5,770 nt of DNA from CAYMTV01 sp964393525 (GCA_964393525.1 CAYMTV010000053.1:1-5770), one strand, 5' to 3'. Counted from the stretch's first letter, positions 1-5,605 are shown. The notes: generated from the letters alone by a model not told the origin. Made by a program: numbers and translations.

Positions 1-17
1 TGAAATATAATTCTAAA

Positions 18-44
18 TTGTACATTGTAAATTACAAATTACAA
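18..44. repeat. Nested TTGTA/TACAA inverted repeat after dnaG
   Basis: Two copies of TTGTA (18-22, 25-29) are followed by two copies of TACAA (33-37, 40-44), so the segment can fold into a 10-bp hairpin with one 2-nt internal mismatch and an AAT triloop. It begins one base past the dnaG stop codon and may act as a weak 3' end signal, but the stem is all A/T apart from a few G-C pairs and is not followed by a clean T run. The surrounding bases 1-45 are otherwise low-complexity AT sequence and hold no gene. Confidence 0.6.
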
Positions 45-45
45 C

Positions 46-1860
46 TTAGAGATTTTTAAGCTTTACTGAGAGATCTCTGAATTTTTTGTTCAAAATCTCC
101 AGCGACTCAATTTTCTCAAACTCCTGTGCGTGTTTAATCTGCAAAGATAACTTCTCCAAAGAAGACTTAATCAGAATCTTTTTAAGCTCTGAGACAACAG
201 TCTCCACTTCTTTTTGCCAGGCTTTGGGATCGATCAGTTTATCATCAATCTGCATTAAAAAAAGCCTGTCTGCTAAAGGAATTAGGATCTCAGGCAGGGT
301 TTTGATAAATTCGGAAATTTTAAATGACTGTCCTTTAAAAGAAATTCCGTCCAAAAATAAAACGAATAAAACATATACCTGCTTTAACTCTTCTTGAGTA
401 AAGATTGTTTCCGGAAAATTCGGGATATAGGTATGATCGGAAGGAAAATGCAGCAGCAAAGCTACAAGATACTTTTCCAAAAGCTTATGTCTGTCTTTAA
501 CCTCACTATCATCTCTTTTGGAAAGAGTGATTGGTGGCATATTAATAGGTGTTTGCGGTTTATTTAAGGATTTGCGTATCAAATCATCTTTTATTTGCAA
601 GTAGGCTGCCAGTTTTTGAATATAATGCTCTTTGACTACCTCATCCGATATCTTTCTCCAGATAGGCAACAACTCTTCAAAAATGGCTTTTTTACTTGAA
701 GCCTTTTTTAGATCATACCTTTTTCCGATTGAATGCAAGTAGTAATCGTAAATTGGCTGTGCATCTTCAACTATTTTCATCCACTTTTTCGGATCGGCAA
801 GACAAATCTCGGCAGGGTCTTTGGCTCCTTGAAGTGAAACTACTTTAATATTAAAGCCGGTTTGATCTAAAAGCTCTATCCCCCTTCTTGAAGCTGCATC
901 TCCTGCCAGATCAGTGTCAAAACCCAAAACAATATTGTTGGTATATTTTTTGAGTGAGTCGATCTGGTCTTGGGTTAAGGCCGTGCCTTTTGAAGCAATA
1001 ATATTTTTGACTTGCGACTGGAAGGATAAGATCATATCCATTTCTCCCTCAACCATAATTGCTTCATCCTTCTGTTTGATATCGCCCTTGGAAAGATTAA
1101 GCCCAAAAAGGAATTTGCCCTTATCAAAGATGTCTGTTTGTGGGGAGTTAATATACTTTGGGTCACCAATGCCTAAAATTCTTCCGGAAAAACCCAAAAC
1201 TCTGCCTCTTATATCTAGAAGCGGAAACATTATCCTCCCCCTGAATCTGTCGTAACAACCTCTTCTTGAAGCTACTCCCATTCCTGAAGCAATAATTTCA
1301 TTTGTGCTAAATCCTCTTTTTTTTAAGAATTCGGTTAGGCTTTCCCAGTTATTGAAAGCATACCCAAGCTCAAATTGTTTAATTGTATCTTGAGTAAGCC
1401 CCCTTTCCTTAAGATACTCCAGGGCTTTTTTGCCCAGTTTATGCTCGGTTAAAATATAATGGAAAAACTGTTTGGCCTTAAGATTTAATTCAAATAATCT
1501 GTCTTTAGAGTCTTTTTTTTGAGGAGTTCTTTTTAAAACTACACCTGCTTTTTGGGCCAGTTGTTCTAAAGCATCCTTAAATTCAATTCCCTCTTTTTCC
1601 ATTAAAAATTTAAAAATATCCCCCCCGACCCCGCAGCCAAAGCAATGGAAGATCCCCCGCTCCAAAGAAACCATAAACGAGGGAGTTCTTTCTTGGTGAA
1701 ATGGGCAATTAGTTTTATAATTTATGCCGGCTTTTTTTAAGGGAAGGTATTCGGAGATCAGATCAACAATATTAATCTTTTGCTTAATCAGTTCAATATC
1801 ATCCATAAAATTGGTCCAGTAATTCGCTTGCTCGAGATTACCAGACAATTGTGTGCGCAT
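46..1860 (-). CDS. dnaG: DNA primase DnaG
   Basis: Synthesises RNA primers for replication at the fork, working with the replicative helicase DnaB. The 604 residues match a normal DnaG length. In order: a CHC2 zinc finger (C52, H55, C73, C76) near the N-terminus; the basic RNA-polymerase region with RFRGRIMFP at 205-213 and the PKYINSP block at 234-240; a Toprim domain with E271 in VEGEMD and D315/D317 in FDTDLAG, the metal-binding acidic residues with the same 44-residue spacing as in E. coli; then a divergent helical C-terminus (about 455-604) in the position of the helicase-binding domain. The start at 1860 is preceded by AGGAG (1865-1869) with a short 4-nt gap. An in-frame ATG at 1806 (M19) would give a more family-like N-terminus but has no Shine-Dalgarno sequence. 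Family residues are slightly off: VEGEMD where VEGYMD is usual, SKGTALT where SLGTALT is usual. Function is secure; only the start is open. Confidence 0.97.
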   Translation of the reverse strand: MRTQLSGNLEQANYWTNFMDDIELIKQKINIVDLISEYLPLKKAGINYKTNCPFHQERTPSFMVSLERGIFHCFGCGVGGDIFKFLMEKEGIEFKDALEQLAQKAGVVLKRTPQKKDSKDRLFELNLKAKQFFHYILTEHKLGKKALEYLKERGLTQDTIKQFELGYAFNNWESLTEFLKKRGFSTNEIIASGMGVASRRGCYDRFRGRIMFPLLDIRGRVLGFSGRILGIGDPKYINSPQTDIFDKGKFLFGLNLSKGDIKQKDEAIMVEGEMDMILSFQSQVKNIIASKGTALTQDQIDSLKKYTNNIVLGFDTDLAGDAASRRGIELLDQTGFNIKVVSLQGAKDPAEICLADPKKWMKIVEDAQPIYDYYLHSIGKRYDLKKASSKKAIFEELLPIWRKISDEVVKEHYIQKLAAYLQIKDDLIRKSLNKPQTPINMPPITLSKRDDSEVKDRHKLLEKYLVALLLHFPSDHTYIPNFPETIFTQEELKQVYVLFVLFLDGISFKGQSFKISEFIKTLPEILIPLADRLFLMQIDDKLIDPKAWQKEVETVVSELKKILIKSSLEKLSLQIKHAQEFEKIESLEILNKKFRDLSVKLKNL

Positions 1861-1864
1861 TGTA

Positions 1865-1869
1865 CTCCT
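1865..1869 (-). promoter_or_regulatory. Ribosome binding site for dnaG
   Basis: AGGAG on the minus strand, 4 nt before the ATG at 1860. It is one of the few clear Shine-Dalgarno sequences in the window and is the reason for choosing the longer DnaG start over the ATG at 1806. The gap is a little short, so some doubt remains. Confidence 0.5.
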
Positions 1870-1898
1870 AATTTAACCCGAAGGCAAGATAAATACTG

Positions 1899-1904
1899 TA
1901 TAAT
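1899..1904 (+). promoter_or_regulatory. Candidate -10 element for tRNA-Ser(GGA)
   Basis: A perfect TATAAT lies 11 nt before the first base of the tRNA, a spacing that would place the start of transcription a few bases before the mature 5' end. No convincing -35 hexamer is visible 16-18 nt upstream. The whole dnaG/tRNA divergent gap is only 55 bp (1861-1915), so the leftward dnaG promoter, if it has its own, must overlap this region. Confidence 0.45.
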
Positions 1905-1915
1905 TAACAGCCTAA

Positions 1916-1999
1916 GGAGGAGTCGGATAGTGGTTTATTCCACGCGCTTGGAAAGCGCGCGAGCGCAAGCTCACGTGGGTTCGAATCCCACCTCCTCCG
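1916..1999 (+). tRNA. tRNA-Ser (anticodon GGA)
   Basis: Reads the serine codons UCC and UCU. Acceptor GGAGGAG (1916-1922) pairs fully with CTCCTCC (1992-1998), with G1999 as discriminator. The anticodon stem CGCGC/GCGCG encloses the loop TTGGAAA, giving GGA at 1950-1952. A long class II variable arm, GAGC-GCAA-GCTC, confirms serine. The T arm is GTGGG-TTCGAAT-CCCAC. The 3' CCA is not encoded (the sequence continues CTCAA), so it must be added by the CCA-adding enzyme. Confidence 0.97.
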
Positions 2000-2054
2000 C
2001 TCAAAAATCATCTTTAGCTTGTTTTTCCCTGAAAATGGTTATATCCTAAGATTA

Positions 2055-2729
2055 GTGAAAAACATTTCCATCAAAGATGCGCTTAAATTTGCCTGGGAAA
2101 AATTCAGGTCTAATGTTGGATTCTTTTTAGTTTTGGCTTTAATATCACTTCTGCTGCAGTTTACTGCCCAAGGCATGCAAATTGAGTATAAGAGTGGACA
2201 GTCTCCTCCTTTTGATGTCAGTGTTGAGCTATTCGGCCTGATCGCTTTTATTATTAAGATTGTTATCGACATTGGCTTAATCAGAATAGCTTTGGATTTT
2301 GAGGGCGGCAAAAAACCGGGATTTTCGGACTTGGTTAAAGACTACAAATTGGCCATTAAGTATTTTTTAAGCTCCTTTTTATACGGACTTATCACCGGGG
2401 TGGGGCTAATCTTACTTATTATCCCGGGCATTTATTTGGCATTAAGACTGCAATTTTACAGTTATCTGATCGTTGATAAGGGATTTGGTCCACTCCAGGC
2501 TCTGAAAGAAAGTTGGAAGCTTACCAAAGGAAAAGTTATAAAACTGCTCCTATATGGACTCTTAACAATTGGATTATATTTACTGGGGGTTGCAGCACTA
2601 ATTGTAGGGATACTTGTAGCTGTACCAATTACAATGCTTGCCTTGGCGCATATCTACAGACAGCTTTTACAAAACAACCCACCTCAACCCCAACCTATTA
2701 GCTCAACCACTTACCCAATTGATAGATAA
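2055..2729 (+). CDS. Multi-helix membrane protein of unknown function (DUF975/YciC-like)
   Basis: An integral membrane protein of 224 residues counted from the GTG at 2055. Hydrophobic stretches lie near residues 21-38, 58-80, 102-140 (a long stretch broken by IIPG at 122-125, possibly two helices) and 160-200. The sequence IPGIYLALRLQFYSY followed by ALKESWKLTKGK (149-160) is the hallmark arrangement of the loosely related DUF975, UPF0259/YciC and GPDPase-membrane-domain proteins, whose molecular function is unclear. The C-terminal tail (207-224) is proline- and serine-rich and probably cytosolic. Neither this GTG nor an upstream in-frame TTG at 2019 has a good ribosome binding site; GTG is preferred because it gives the short polar leader MKNISIKDALKFAW typical of such proteins. 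The gene overlaps the convergent methyltransferase gene by 19 bp at its 3' end. Confidence 0.8.
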   Translation: MKNISIKDALKFAWEKFRSNVGFFLVLALISLLLQFTAQGMQIEYKSGQSPPFDVSVELFGLIAFIIKIVIDIGLIRIALDFEGGKKPGFSDLVKDYKLAIKYFLSSFLYGLITGVGLILLIIPGIYLALRLQFYSYLIVDKGFGPLQALKESWKLTKGKVIKLLLYGLLTIGLYLLGVAALIVGILVAVPITMLALAHIYRQLLQNNPPQPQPISSTTYPIDR

Positions 2730-3292
2730 AGCAAGAATTCCCTATTCCCTCCCCCACCTAAAATGGGAGATTCAATAGAATTTAAAATTTTAAACTCAAA
2801 ATCTAAAATTTTTTGGAAAACCTGTTCTTTAACTTTTCCTACTTCATGAATTGGCAAGATCCCTCTTTTAAGTAAGTTCTTATCTGCCTCATACTGAGGT
2901 TTAAGCAAGGCAATAATTGCCCCGTTTGTTTTCAGGAATTTTTTAACAACTGGAAGAATTAATTCAAGTTTAGTCCAACCCGCATCAATGGTAATAATAT
3001 CCATTTGATCGGGCAAGCTTTTCAGATAAAGGACATTGGTACGCTCCATCACAACAACCCTGGGGTCATTTCTTAGTTTCCAGGCTAGTTCACCATATGA
3101 GGTATCTACCGCATAAACCCTTTTAGCTCCATTTTGCAATAAACAATCCACAAATCCACCGGTTGAAGAACCAACATCCAATACCACAGAATTTTCAATT
3201 GCGAAGCAAGAAGCTTGCTTCATTTTCAATTTGAAATTTTCAATGGCAGCTTGGAGTTTGATCCCACCTCTTGAGACAAAAATTTTATCCAT
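2711..3292 (-). CDS. TlyA-like rRNA 2'-O-methyltransferase without S4 domain
   Basis: A SAM-dependent ribose methyltransferase of the FtsJ/RrmJ fold. TlyA proteins methylate cytidines in 16S and 23S rRNA. The protein opens directly at the VSRGGIKL motif (6-13). It has the SAM-binding loop LDVGSSTGGFVDCLL (38-52), then DPRVVVMERTN (76-86), KPQ (131-133) and GNREFLLYL (182-190). The K-D-K-E catalytic tetrad of the family is visible as K12, D103, K131 and E185. At 193 residues it is 50-70 shorter than usual TlyA because the N-terminal S4 RNA-binding domain is absent. The upstream Nudix gene fills the space where S4 would be encoded, so this is not a miscalled start. The usual DVSFISL motif reads DAGWTKL. 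The spacer before the SAM loop is longer than usual and is encoded partly by a palindrome. The ATG overlaps the Nudix stop by 8 nt, indicating translational coupling. Target RNA is not predictable from this. Confidence 0.88.
   Translation of the reverse strand: MDKIFVSRGGIKLQAAIENFKLKMKQASCFAIENSVVLDVGSSTGGFVDCLLQNGAKRVYAVDTSYGELAWKLRNDPRVVVMERTNVLYLKSLPDQMDIITIDAGWTKLELILPVVKKFLKTNGAIIALLKPQYEADKNLLKRGILPIHEVGKVKEQVFQKILDFEFKILNSIESPILGGGGNREFLLYLSIG
3203..3221. repeat. Palindrome inside the tlyA-like gene
   Basis: GAAGCAAG-AAG-CTTGCTTC is a perfect 8-bp inverted repeat around a 3-nt loop. It lies in the coding sequence and encodes residues 24-30 (MKQASCF). It is bracketed by the 10-nt direct repeat ATTTTCAATT (3191-3200 and 3222-3231), with a third, 9-nt copy at 3236-3244. 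In protein terms AIEN occurs at 16-19 and again at 31-34. The segment falls in the spacer between the VSRGG motif and the SAM loop. Confidence 0.75.
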
Positions 3293-3701
3293 TCTTAATT
3301 TCTATAACTTTTTTCAGAAGATCCCGGTCATTTTTAAAAGTGAGTGTTTTTAATGCTTGATCTGGATCCATCCAAACCACTTCATCAATTTCTGCAATTT
3401 GAGGCTTTGCTTCCCCAGAGAGATACTTCATCAAATAGACTATTACTATCTTAAAAATCCTCTCTCCCCCTTGAGTAAAAATGTACCTCGATTCCCCTAC
3501 TTTTTTAATAATCTCAGCTTTAATCCCAGTTTCTTCTTCAAGCTCTCTTAAAGCAGCATCCTTGGAAGATTCTTCTTTTTCTATATGCCCCTTGGGAAAT
3601 CCCCAAAAGCTAATTTTTTTGTCTTTGATGGACTTGTTTTTGATAAGTAATACTTTTCCGTCTTTAAAAACAATCGCTCCGGCTGAAAATTGTCTAAGCA
3701 T
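3285..3701 (-). CDS. Nudix hydrolase (Ap4A/Ap6A hydrolase-like)
   Basis: Hydrolyses a nucleoside diphosphate linked to another moiety, in the cytosol. The Nudix box is complete at residues 38-60: G38, E44, then R52-E53-L54-x-E56-E57-x-G59-I60, with the metal-binding glutamates present. The preceding FWGFPKGHIEKEES resembles diadenosine polyphosphate hydrolases more than classic MutT, so dinucleoside polyphosphates are the best guess for substrate; 8-oxo-dGTP or other nucleotides cannot be excluded. The 138-residue length is normal for a single-domain Nudix protein. It starts 3 nt after the stop of the SAM hydrolase gene and its own last codons overlap the start of the methyltransferase gene, so all three are probably translated from one message. 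No strong ribosome binding site is seen before its ATG. Confidence 0.93.
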   Translation of the reverse strand: MLRQFSAGAIVFKDGKVLLIKNKSIKDKKISFWGFPKGHIEKEESSKDAALRELEEETGIKAEIIKKVGESRYIFTQGGERIFKIVIVYLMKYLSGEAKPQIAEIDEVVWMDPDQALKTLTFKNDRDLLKKVIEIKNG

Positions 3702-3704
3702 AAT

Positions 3705-4514
3705 CTAATCTTTTTTAACAGTACACTTATCTCCTACTTTAACACTAAACTTTTTGGCAAAACTTCCCTGGTTAATTGCCACTTCTATTCTGCCAAAATC
3801 ATCTTTTAAGATTAGGGGGGTTCCTATATCAACCTGACCGAATGTTTCAAAAAAGGGTAATTTAAGCGTTTGGTTGTTTAAAATAAACCTGACTGTTTGT
3901 CCTAGCTCTAATTTAAATTGATCCCAAGTTGAATGGAGAATGTTTAAGTGGATTGATCCAAACTTATTTATATGAATAATTTCTGCCTCAATACTCTGGT
4001 TTTTAATGGTAGCTTCTTGATATGGTGCTTGAACTAACTTGTCGAAATCTAAAATGGGCCCAAATTGATCAATTGGGGTACCCTTAGCCAGAAAGGCTGC
4101 AGCCGGAGCAAAGATGTGTCTTCCATGAAAGATTGGTGAAACAGGCAAAATCATATATTTAAGACTTGTTATCGCAACTACCTTTTTTGCGCCTCCCAGA
4201 ATCTGAGCAGCTGAAATTAATACTCCATTATCAGGACCTATTAAAAAATCTCCCCTTTTTGTTTGGATAATAATAGGTTGTCTTTTTGTACCTACTCCCG
4301 GATCAATGACACAAACATGAAATCCAACAGGCAAGTAATTTATTGCTTCCATAACTCTGGCACCGGAGTGAAGGTTAAAATCCGCTACCCCATGGGAAAG
4401 GTGAACAACATTTGCATAGGGCACAATATCCAAAATCAAAGCCTCCATATTGCCTACGCCCTGGCTTTGAACTGCAAAATCAGTAGTCAATGTAATTAAA
4501 GGTTTTTTTCTCAT
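3705..4514 (-). CDS. SAM hydroxide adenosyltransferase (DUF62, SAM hydrolase)
   Basis: Belongs to the SAM-dependent chlorinase/fluorinase superfamily; the common members split S-adenosylmethionine with water into adenosine and methionine. Residues visible: TLTTDF (8-13), DPGVGTKRQ (71-79), GPDNG (93-97), FHGRHIFAPAAA (129-140), and NKFGSIHLNI (183-192) where DRFGNxxTNI is usual. D71, R78 and H133 match the Asp-Arg-His triad that marks the hydroxide-using enzymes. I see no sign of the extra loop that characterises true fluorinases, so halogenation is unlikely. At 269 residues it is of normal family length with both N- and C-terminal domains. Its ATG sits only 9 nt after the end of tRNA-Arg(CCG), with no Shine-Dalgarno sequence in the gap, so its message probably comes from tRNA processing and has almost no leader. 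It heads a three-gene run with the Nudix and methyltransferase genes. The physiological role of DUF62 enzymes is still unclear. Confidence 0.93.
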   Translation of the reverse strand: MRKKPLITLTTDFAVQSQGVGNMEALILDIVPYANVVHLSHGVADFNLHSGARVMEAINYLPVGFHVCVIDPGVGTKRQPIIIQTKRGDFLIGPDNGVLISAAQILGGAKKVVAITSLKYMILPVSPIFHGRHIFAPAAAFLAKGTPIDQFGPILDFDKLVQAPYQEATIKNQSIEAEIIHINKFGSIHLNILHSTWDQFKLELGQTVRFILNNQTLKLPFFETFGQVDIGTPLILKDDFGRIEVAINQGSFAKKFSVKVGDKCTVKKD

Positions 4515-4523
4515 AGCTATTTG

Positions 4524-4596
4524 CGTCCCTGGAGGGACTCGAACCCCCGACCTTCAGATCCGGAATCTGACGTTCTATCCACTGAACTACAGAGAC
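4524..4596 (-). tRNA. tRNA-Arg (anticodon CCG)
   Basis: Reads the arginine codon CGG. On the minus strand, acceptor GTCTCTG (from 4596) pairs with CAGGGAC (ending at 4525) with one G-U pair; the discriminator is G (4524). The anticodon stem TCAGA/TCTGA encloses TTCCGGA, with CCG at 4561-4563. The T loop is TTCGAGT. No CCA is encoded. It is the last of three tRNAs in a cluster and lies 9 nt before the SAM hydrolase start codon. Confidence 0.96.
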
Positions 4597-4603
4597 AATT
4601 GAG

Positions 4604-4688
4604 CGGTGGGGGTGGGATTTGAACCCACGATACCTTGCGGTATACCGGTTTTCGAAACCAGCGCACTCGGCCACTATGCGACCCCACC
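4604..4688 (-). tRNA. tRNA-Ser (anticodon CGA)
   Basis: Reads the serine codon UCG. Acceptor GGTGGGG pairs fully with CCCCACC; discriminator G. The anticodon stem CTGGT/ACCGG with loop TTCGAAA gives CGA at 4652-4654. The long variable arm ATACC-GCAA-GGTAT identifies a class II serine tRNA. The T arm is GTGGG-TTCAAAT-CCCAC. No CCA is encoded. It is separated by 6 and 7 nt from its tRNA neighbours, so all three are surely processed from one transcript. Confidence 0.97.
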
Positions 4689-4694
4689 TTTTTG

Positions 4695-4768
4695 CACCCC
4701 CGAAAGGATTCGAACCTTCGACCTCGACGTCCGCAACGTCGCGCTCTAATCCTCTGAGCTACGGGGGT
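4695..4768 (-). tRNA. tRNA-Arg (anticodon GCG)
   Basis: Reads the arginine codons CGC and CGU. Acceptor ACCCCCG pairs fully with CGGGGGT; discriminator G. The D stem is GCTC/GAGC, with the D loop AGAGGATTA carrying an A in the place of the arginine identity base A20. The anticodon stem CGACG/CGTCG encloses TTGCGGA, giving GCG at 4732-4734. The T arm is GAAGG-TTCGAAT-CCTTT. No CCA is encoded. Most bacteria read these codons with an ACG (inosine) tRNA, so the G at position 34 is noteworthy. It is the first gene of the leftward tRNA cluster. Confidence 0.95.
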
Positions 4769-4780
4769 TTGTGCTTGTGT

Positions 4781-4786
4781 ATTGTA
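4781..4786 (-). promoter_or_regulatory. Candidate -10 element for the tRNA-Arg/Ser/Arg operon
   Basis: TACAAT on the minus strand lies 12 nt before the 5' end of tRNA-Arg(GCG), nearly the same distance as the TATAAT in front of tRNA-Ser(GGA) on the other side of the window. A good -35 hexamer is not visible (the best is TTAGCG around 4805-4810). It sits in the 53-bp gap after the membrane protein gene, where I see no terminator hairpin, so read-through from that gene is also possible. Confidence 0.4.
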
Positions 4787-4821
4787 CTAAAACTATACTC
4801 TAGACGCTAATTACTAAACGC

Positions 4822-5475
4822 TTATCTTTGAGGATTTTCCAGAGGGAAGTGTTTTTGCAGAGATTCAGCCCATTTTTCAAGCTGGGATTTGGGAGCAATC
4901 TCATGGAATGGTAAGTATCTGGCACAGACCCGTTTTACTTCTTCTTGACTGGCATTTCCCAATACAATAATTAATAGTCCTGGGAACCTAATCTTAGTTA
5001 AAACATTTAAAACCTTAAACCCCTCTTTTTCGGAAAACCAGAAAGAATCAAGTTCCCACCAATGGTAAAAATGTTCACCAATCGTAATCCCCTGGGTTGA
5101 AATTTTATAATCTATCTCCTCAGGTGCCACAAAGTTTAAAACATAAACTACAAACAAAAGCGCCAGTAACACTCCAATTAAAAGCTTCTCCCCCATTAAA
5201 AATGCAATTAAAGAAATTAGAAGAATTAAAATTAGTATAGTGGTGTAATAAGAACGGTTCTTTTTTCTAAACGGGCGGGAAGGCGCCTTCCAGGAAAGCA
5301 AAGTCTGGACCGAGTTATATAAAGTATCTTCATCCAGTAGAAGATCCCGCCAGTCAAGAGGGGGAGGAGGAAGTTCAGGTGTATCCAAGGAGGAGGGAAG
5401 TTCATGTTCGGGGTCCAAAATGGGTTCTTTTTTAATCCCTACATCAAAAACATCCTGTTTAAAAAACTTGGGCAT
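4822..5475 (-). CDS. Two-helix membrane protein, unknown function
   Basis: I do not recognise a named family with certainty. The 217 residues divide into an acidic, proline-rich N-terminal region (1-60, with LPPPPLDW at 35-42), a basic stretch (64-74, PSRPFRKKNRS), two closely spaced transmembrane helices (about 78-95 and 98-116), and a C-terminal soluble domain. That domain begins with IDYKISTQGITIGEHFYHW (121-139), a pattern of alternating strands seen in small PH-like bacterial domains such as those in bPH or DUF5673-type proteins, and ends in a helix with KHFPLE. By the positive-inside rule the basic stretch before helix 1 suggests that both termini are cytosolic. The ATG at 5475 has no ribosome binding site, consistent with a short or absent leader downstream of the candidate promoter at 5496-5529. 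The gene stands alone: a hairpin-rich gap lies upstream and the tRNA operon downstream. Confidence 0.8.
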   Translation of the reverse strand: MPKFFKQDVFDVGIKKEPILDPEHELPSSLDTPELPPPPLDWRDLLLDEDTLYNSVQTLLSWKAPSRPFRKKNRSYYTTILILILLISLIAFLMGEKLLIGVLLALLFVVYVLNFVAPEEIDYKISTQGITIGEHFYHWWELDSFWFSEKEGFKVLNVLTKIRFPGLLIIVLGNASQEEVKRVCARYLPFHEIAPKSQLEKWAESLQKHFPLENPQR

Positions 5476-5495
5476 GATAGGACAGTTACGATTAG

Positions 5496-5529
5496 ATTAT
5501 ATATCAAAGTCTGATGAAGGGATAGTCAA
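5496..5529 (-). promoter_or_regulatory. Candidate promoter of the two-helix membrane protein gene
   Basis: On the minus strand, TTGACT (5524-5529) resembles a -35 box, and the overlapping run TATATAAT (5496-5503) preceded by TGA resembles an extended -10. The spacing is 18 nt if the -10 is GATATA but 20-22 nt for the better-matching TATATA or TATAAT, so the pairing is imperfect. Initiation here would leave a leader of only about 10-20 nt before the ATG at 5475, fitting the lack of a Shine-Dalgarno sequence. Confidence 0.4.
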
Positions 5530-5546
5530 AGAAAGAATTTTTAAGG

Positions 5547-5563
5547 GGAACGTCAAACGTTCC
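5547..5563. repeat. 17-nt palindrome H1 (7-bp arms, CAA loop)
   Basis: GGAACGT-CAA-ACGTTCC, a perfect inverted repeat. On the minus strand it is followed by CCTTAAAAATTC, which is not a clean T tract, so a Rho-independent terminator is doubtful. Its core CGTCAAACG is the exact inverse of the core of the next palindrome, 1 nt away. Confidence 0.8.
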
Positions 5564-5564
5564 G

Positions 5565-5581
5565 GCCGCGTTTGACGCGGC
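5565..5581. repeat. 17-nt palindrome H2 (7-bp arms, TTG loop)
   Basis: GCCGCGT-TTG-ACGCGGC, a perfect inverted repeat, G/C-rich in contrast to its surroundings. Read on the minus strand its loop is CAA, as in H1, and the 9-mer CGTTTGACG (5569-5577) can pair instead with CGTCAAACG of H1 (5551-5559). H1 and H2 can therefore form two small hairpins or one longer one. The last base pair overlaps the tRNA-derived 16-mer. Confidence 0.8.
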
Positions 5582-5605
5582 GGAGAGGGTGGGATAATAC
5601 ACCCA
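5580..5605 (-). pseudogene. Fragment copy of the tRNA-Ser(UGA) 3' end
   Basis: Bases 5580-5595 are identical to 5709-5724, the 3' end of the neighbouring tRNA-Ser (last two T-loop bases, 3' T stem, 3' acceptor strand, discriminator and one more base). The likeness continues weakly through an altered T loop: here GTGGGAT-AATAC-ACCCA, in the tRNA GTGGGAT-TCGA-ACCCA. No D arm, anticodon arm or 5' acceptor is present. It could be a relic of a partial duplication or of a tRNA-targeted integration event. Confidence 0.65.

Noticed and set aside
1780..2049. Rightward open frame through the dnaG start and tRNA-Ser(GGA)
   Set aside because: It covers the antisense of dnaG and a complete tRNA, and has no recognisable protein content.
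2019..2054. TTG at 2019 as start of the membrane protein gene
   Set aside because: No ribosome binding site precedes it, the added residues are unlike the family N-terminus, and GTG at 2055 is a more usual start; not fully excluded.
2781..2794. Perfect palindrome TTTAAAATTTTAAA in the 3' part of the tlyA-like gene
   Set aside because: It is simple A/T sequence encoding FKILN-type residues that align with the family without a gap, so no insertion is indicated.
3705..4514. Halogenase (fluorinase or chlorinase) activity
   Set aside because: The Asp-Arg-His triad (D71, R78, H133) is that of the hydroxide-using SAM hydrolases, and no fluorinase-type insertion is visible.
4480..4810. Open frames across the tRNA cluster on both strands (4480-4674 minus, 4619-4810 plus)
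   Set aside because: They are translations of tRNA genes; the peptide GFEPST...RSNPLSYGG is a well-known artefact of tRNA regions.
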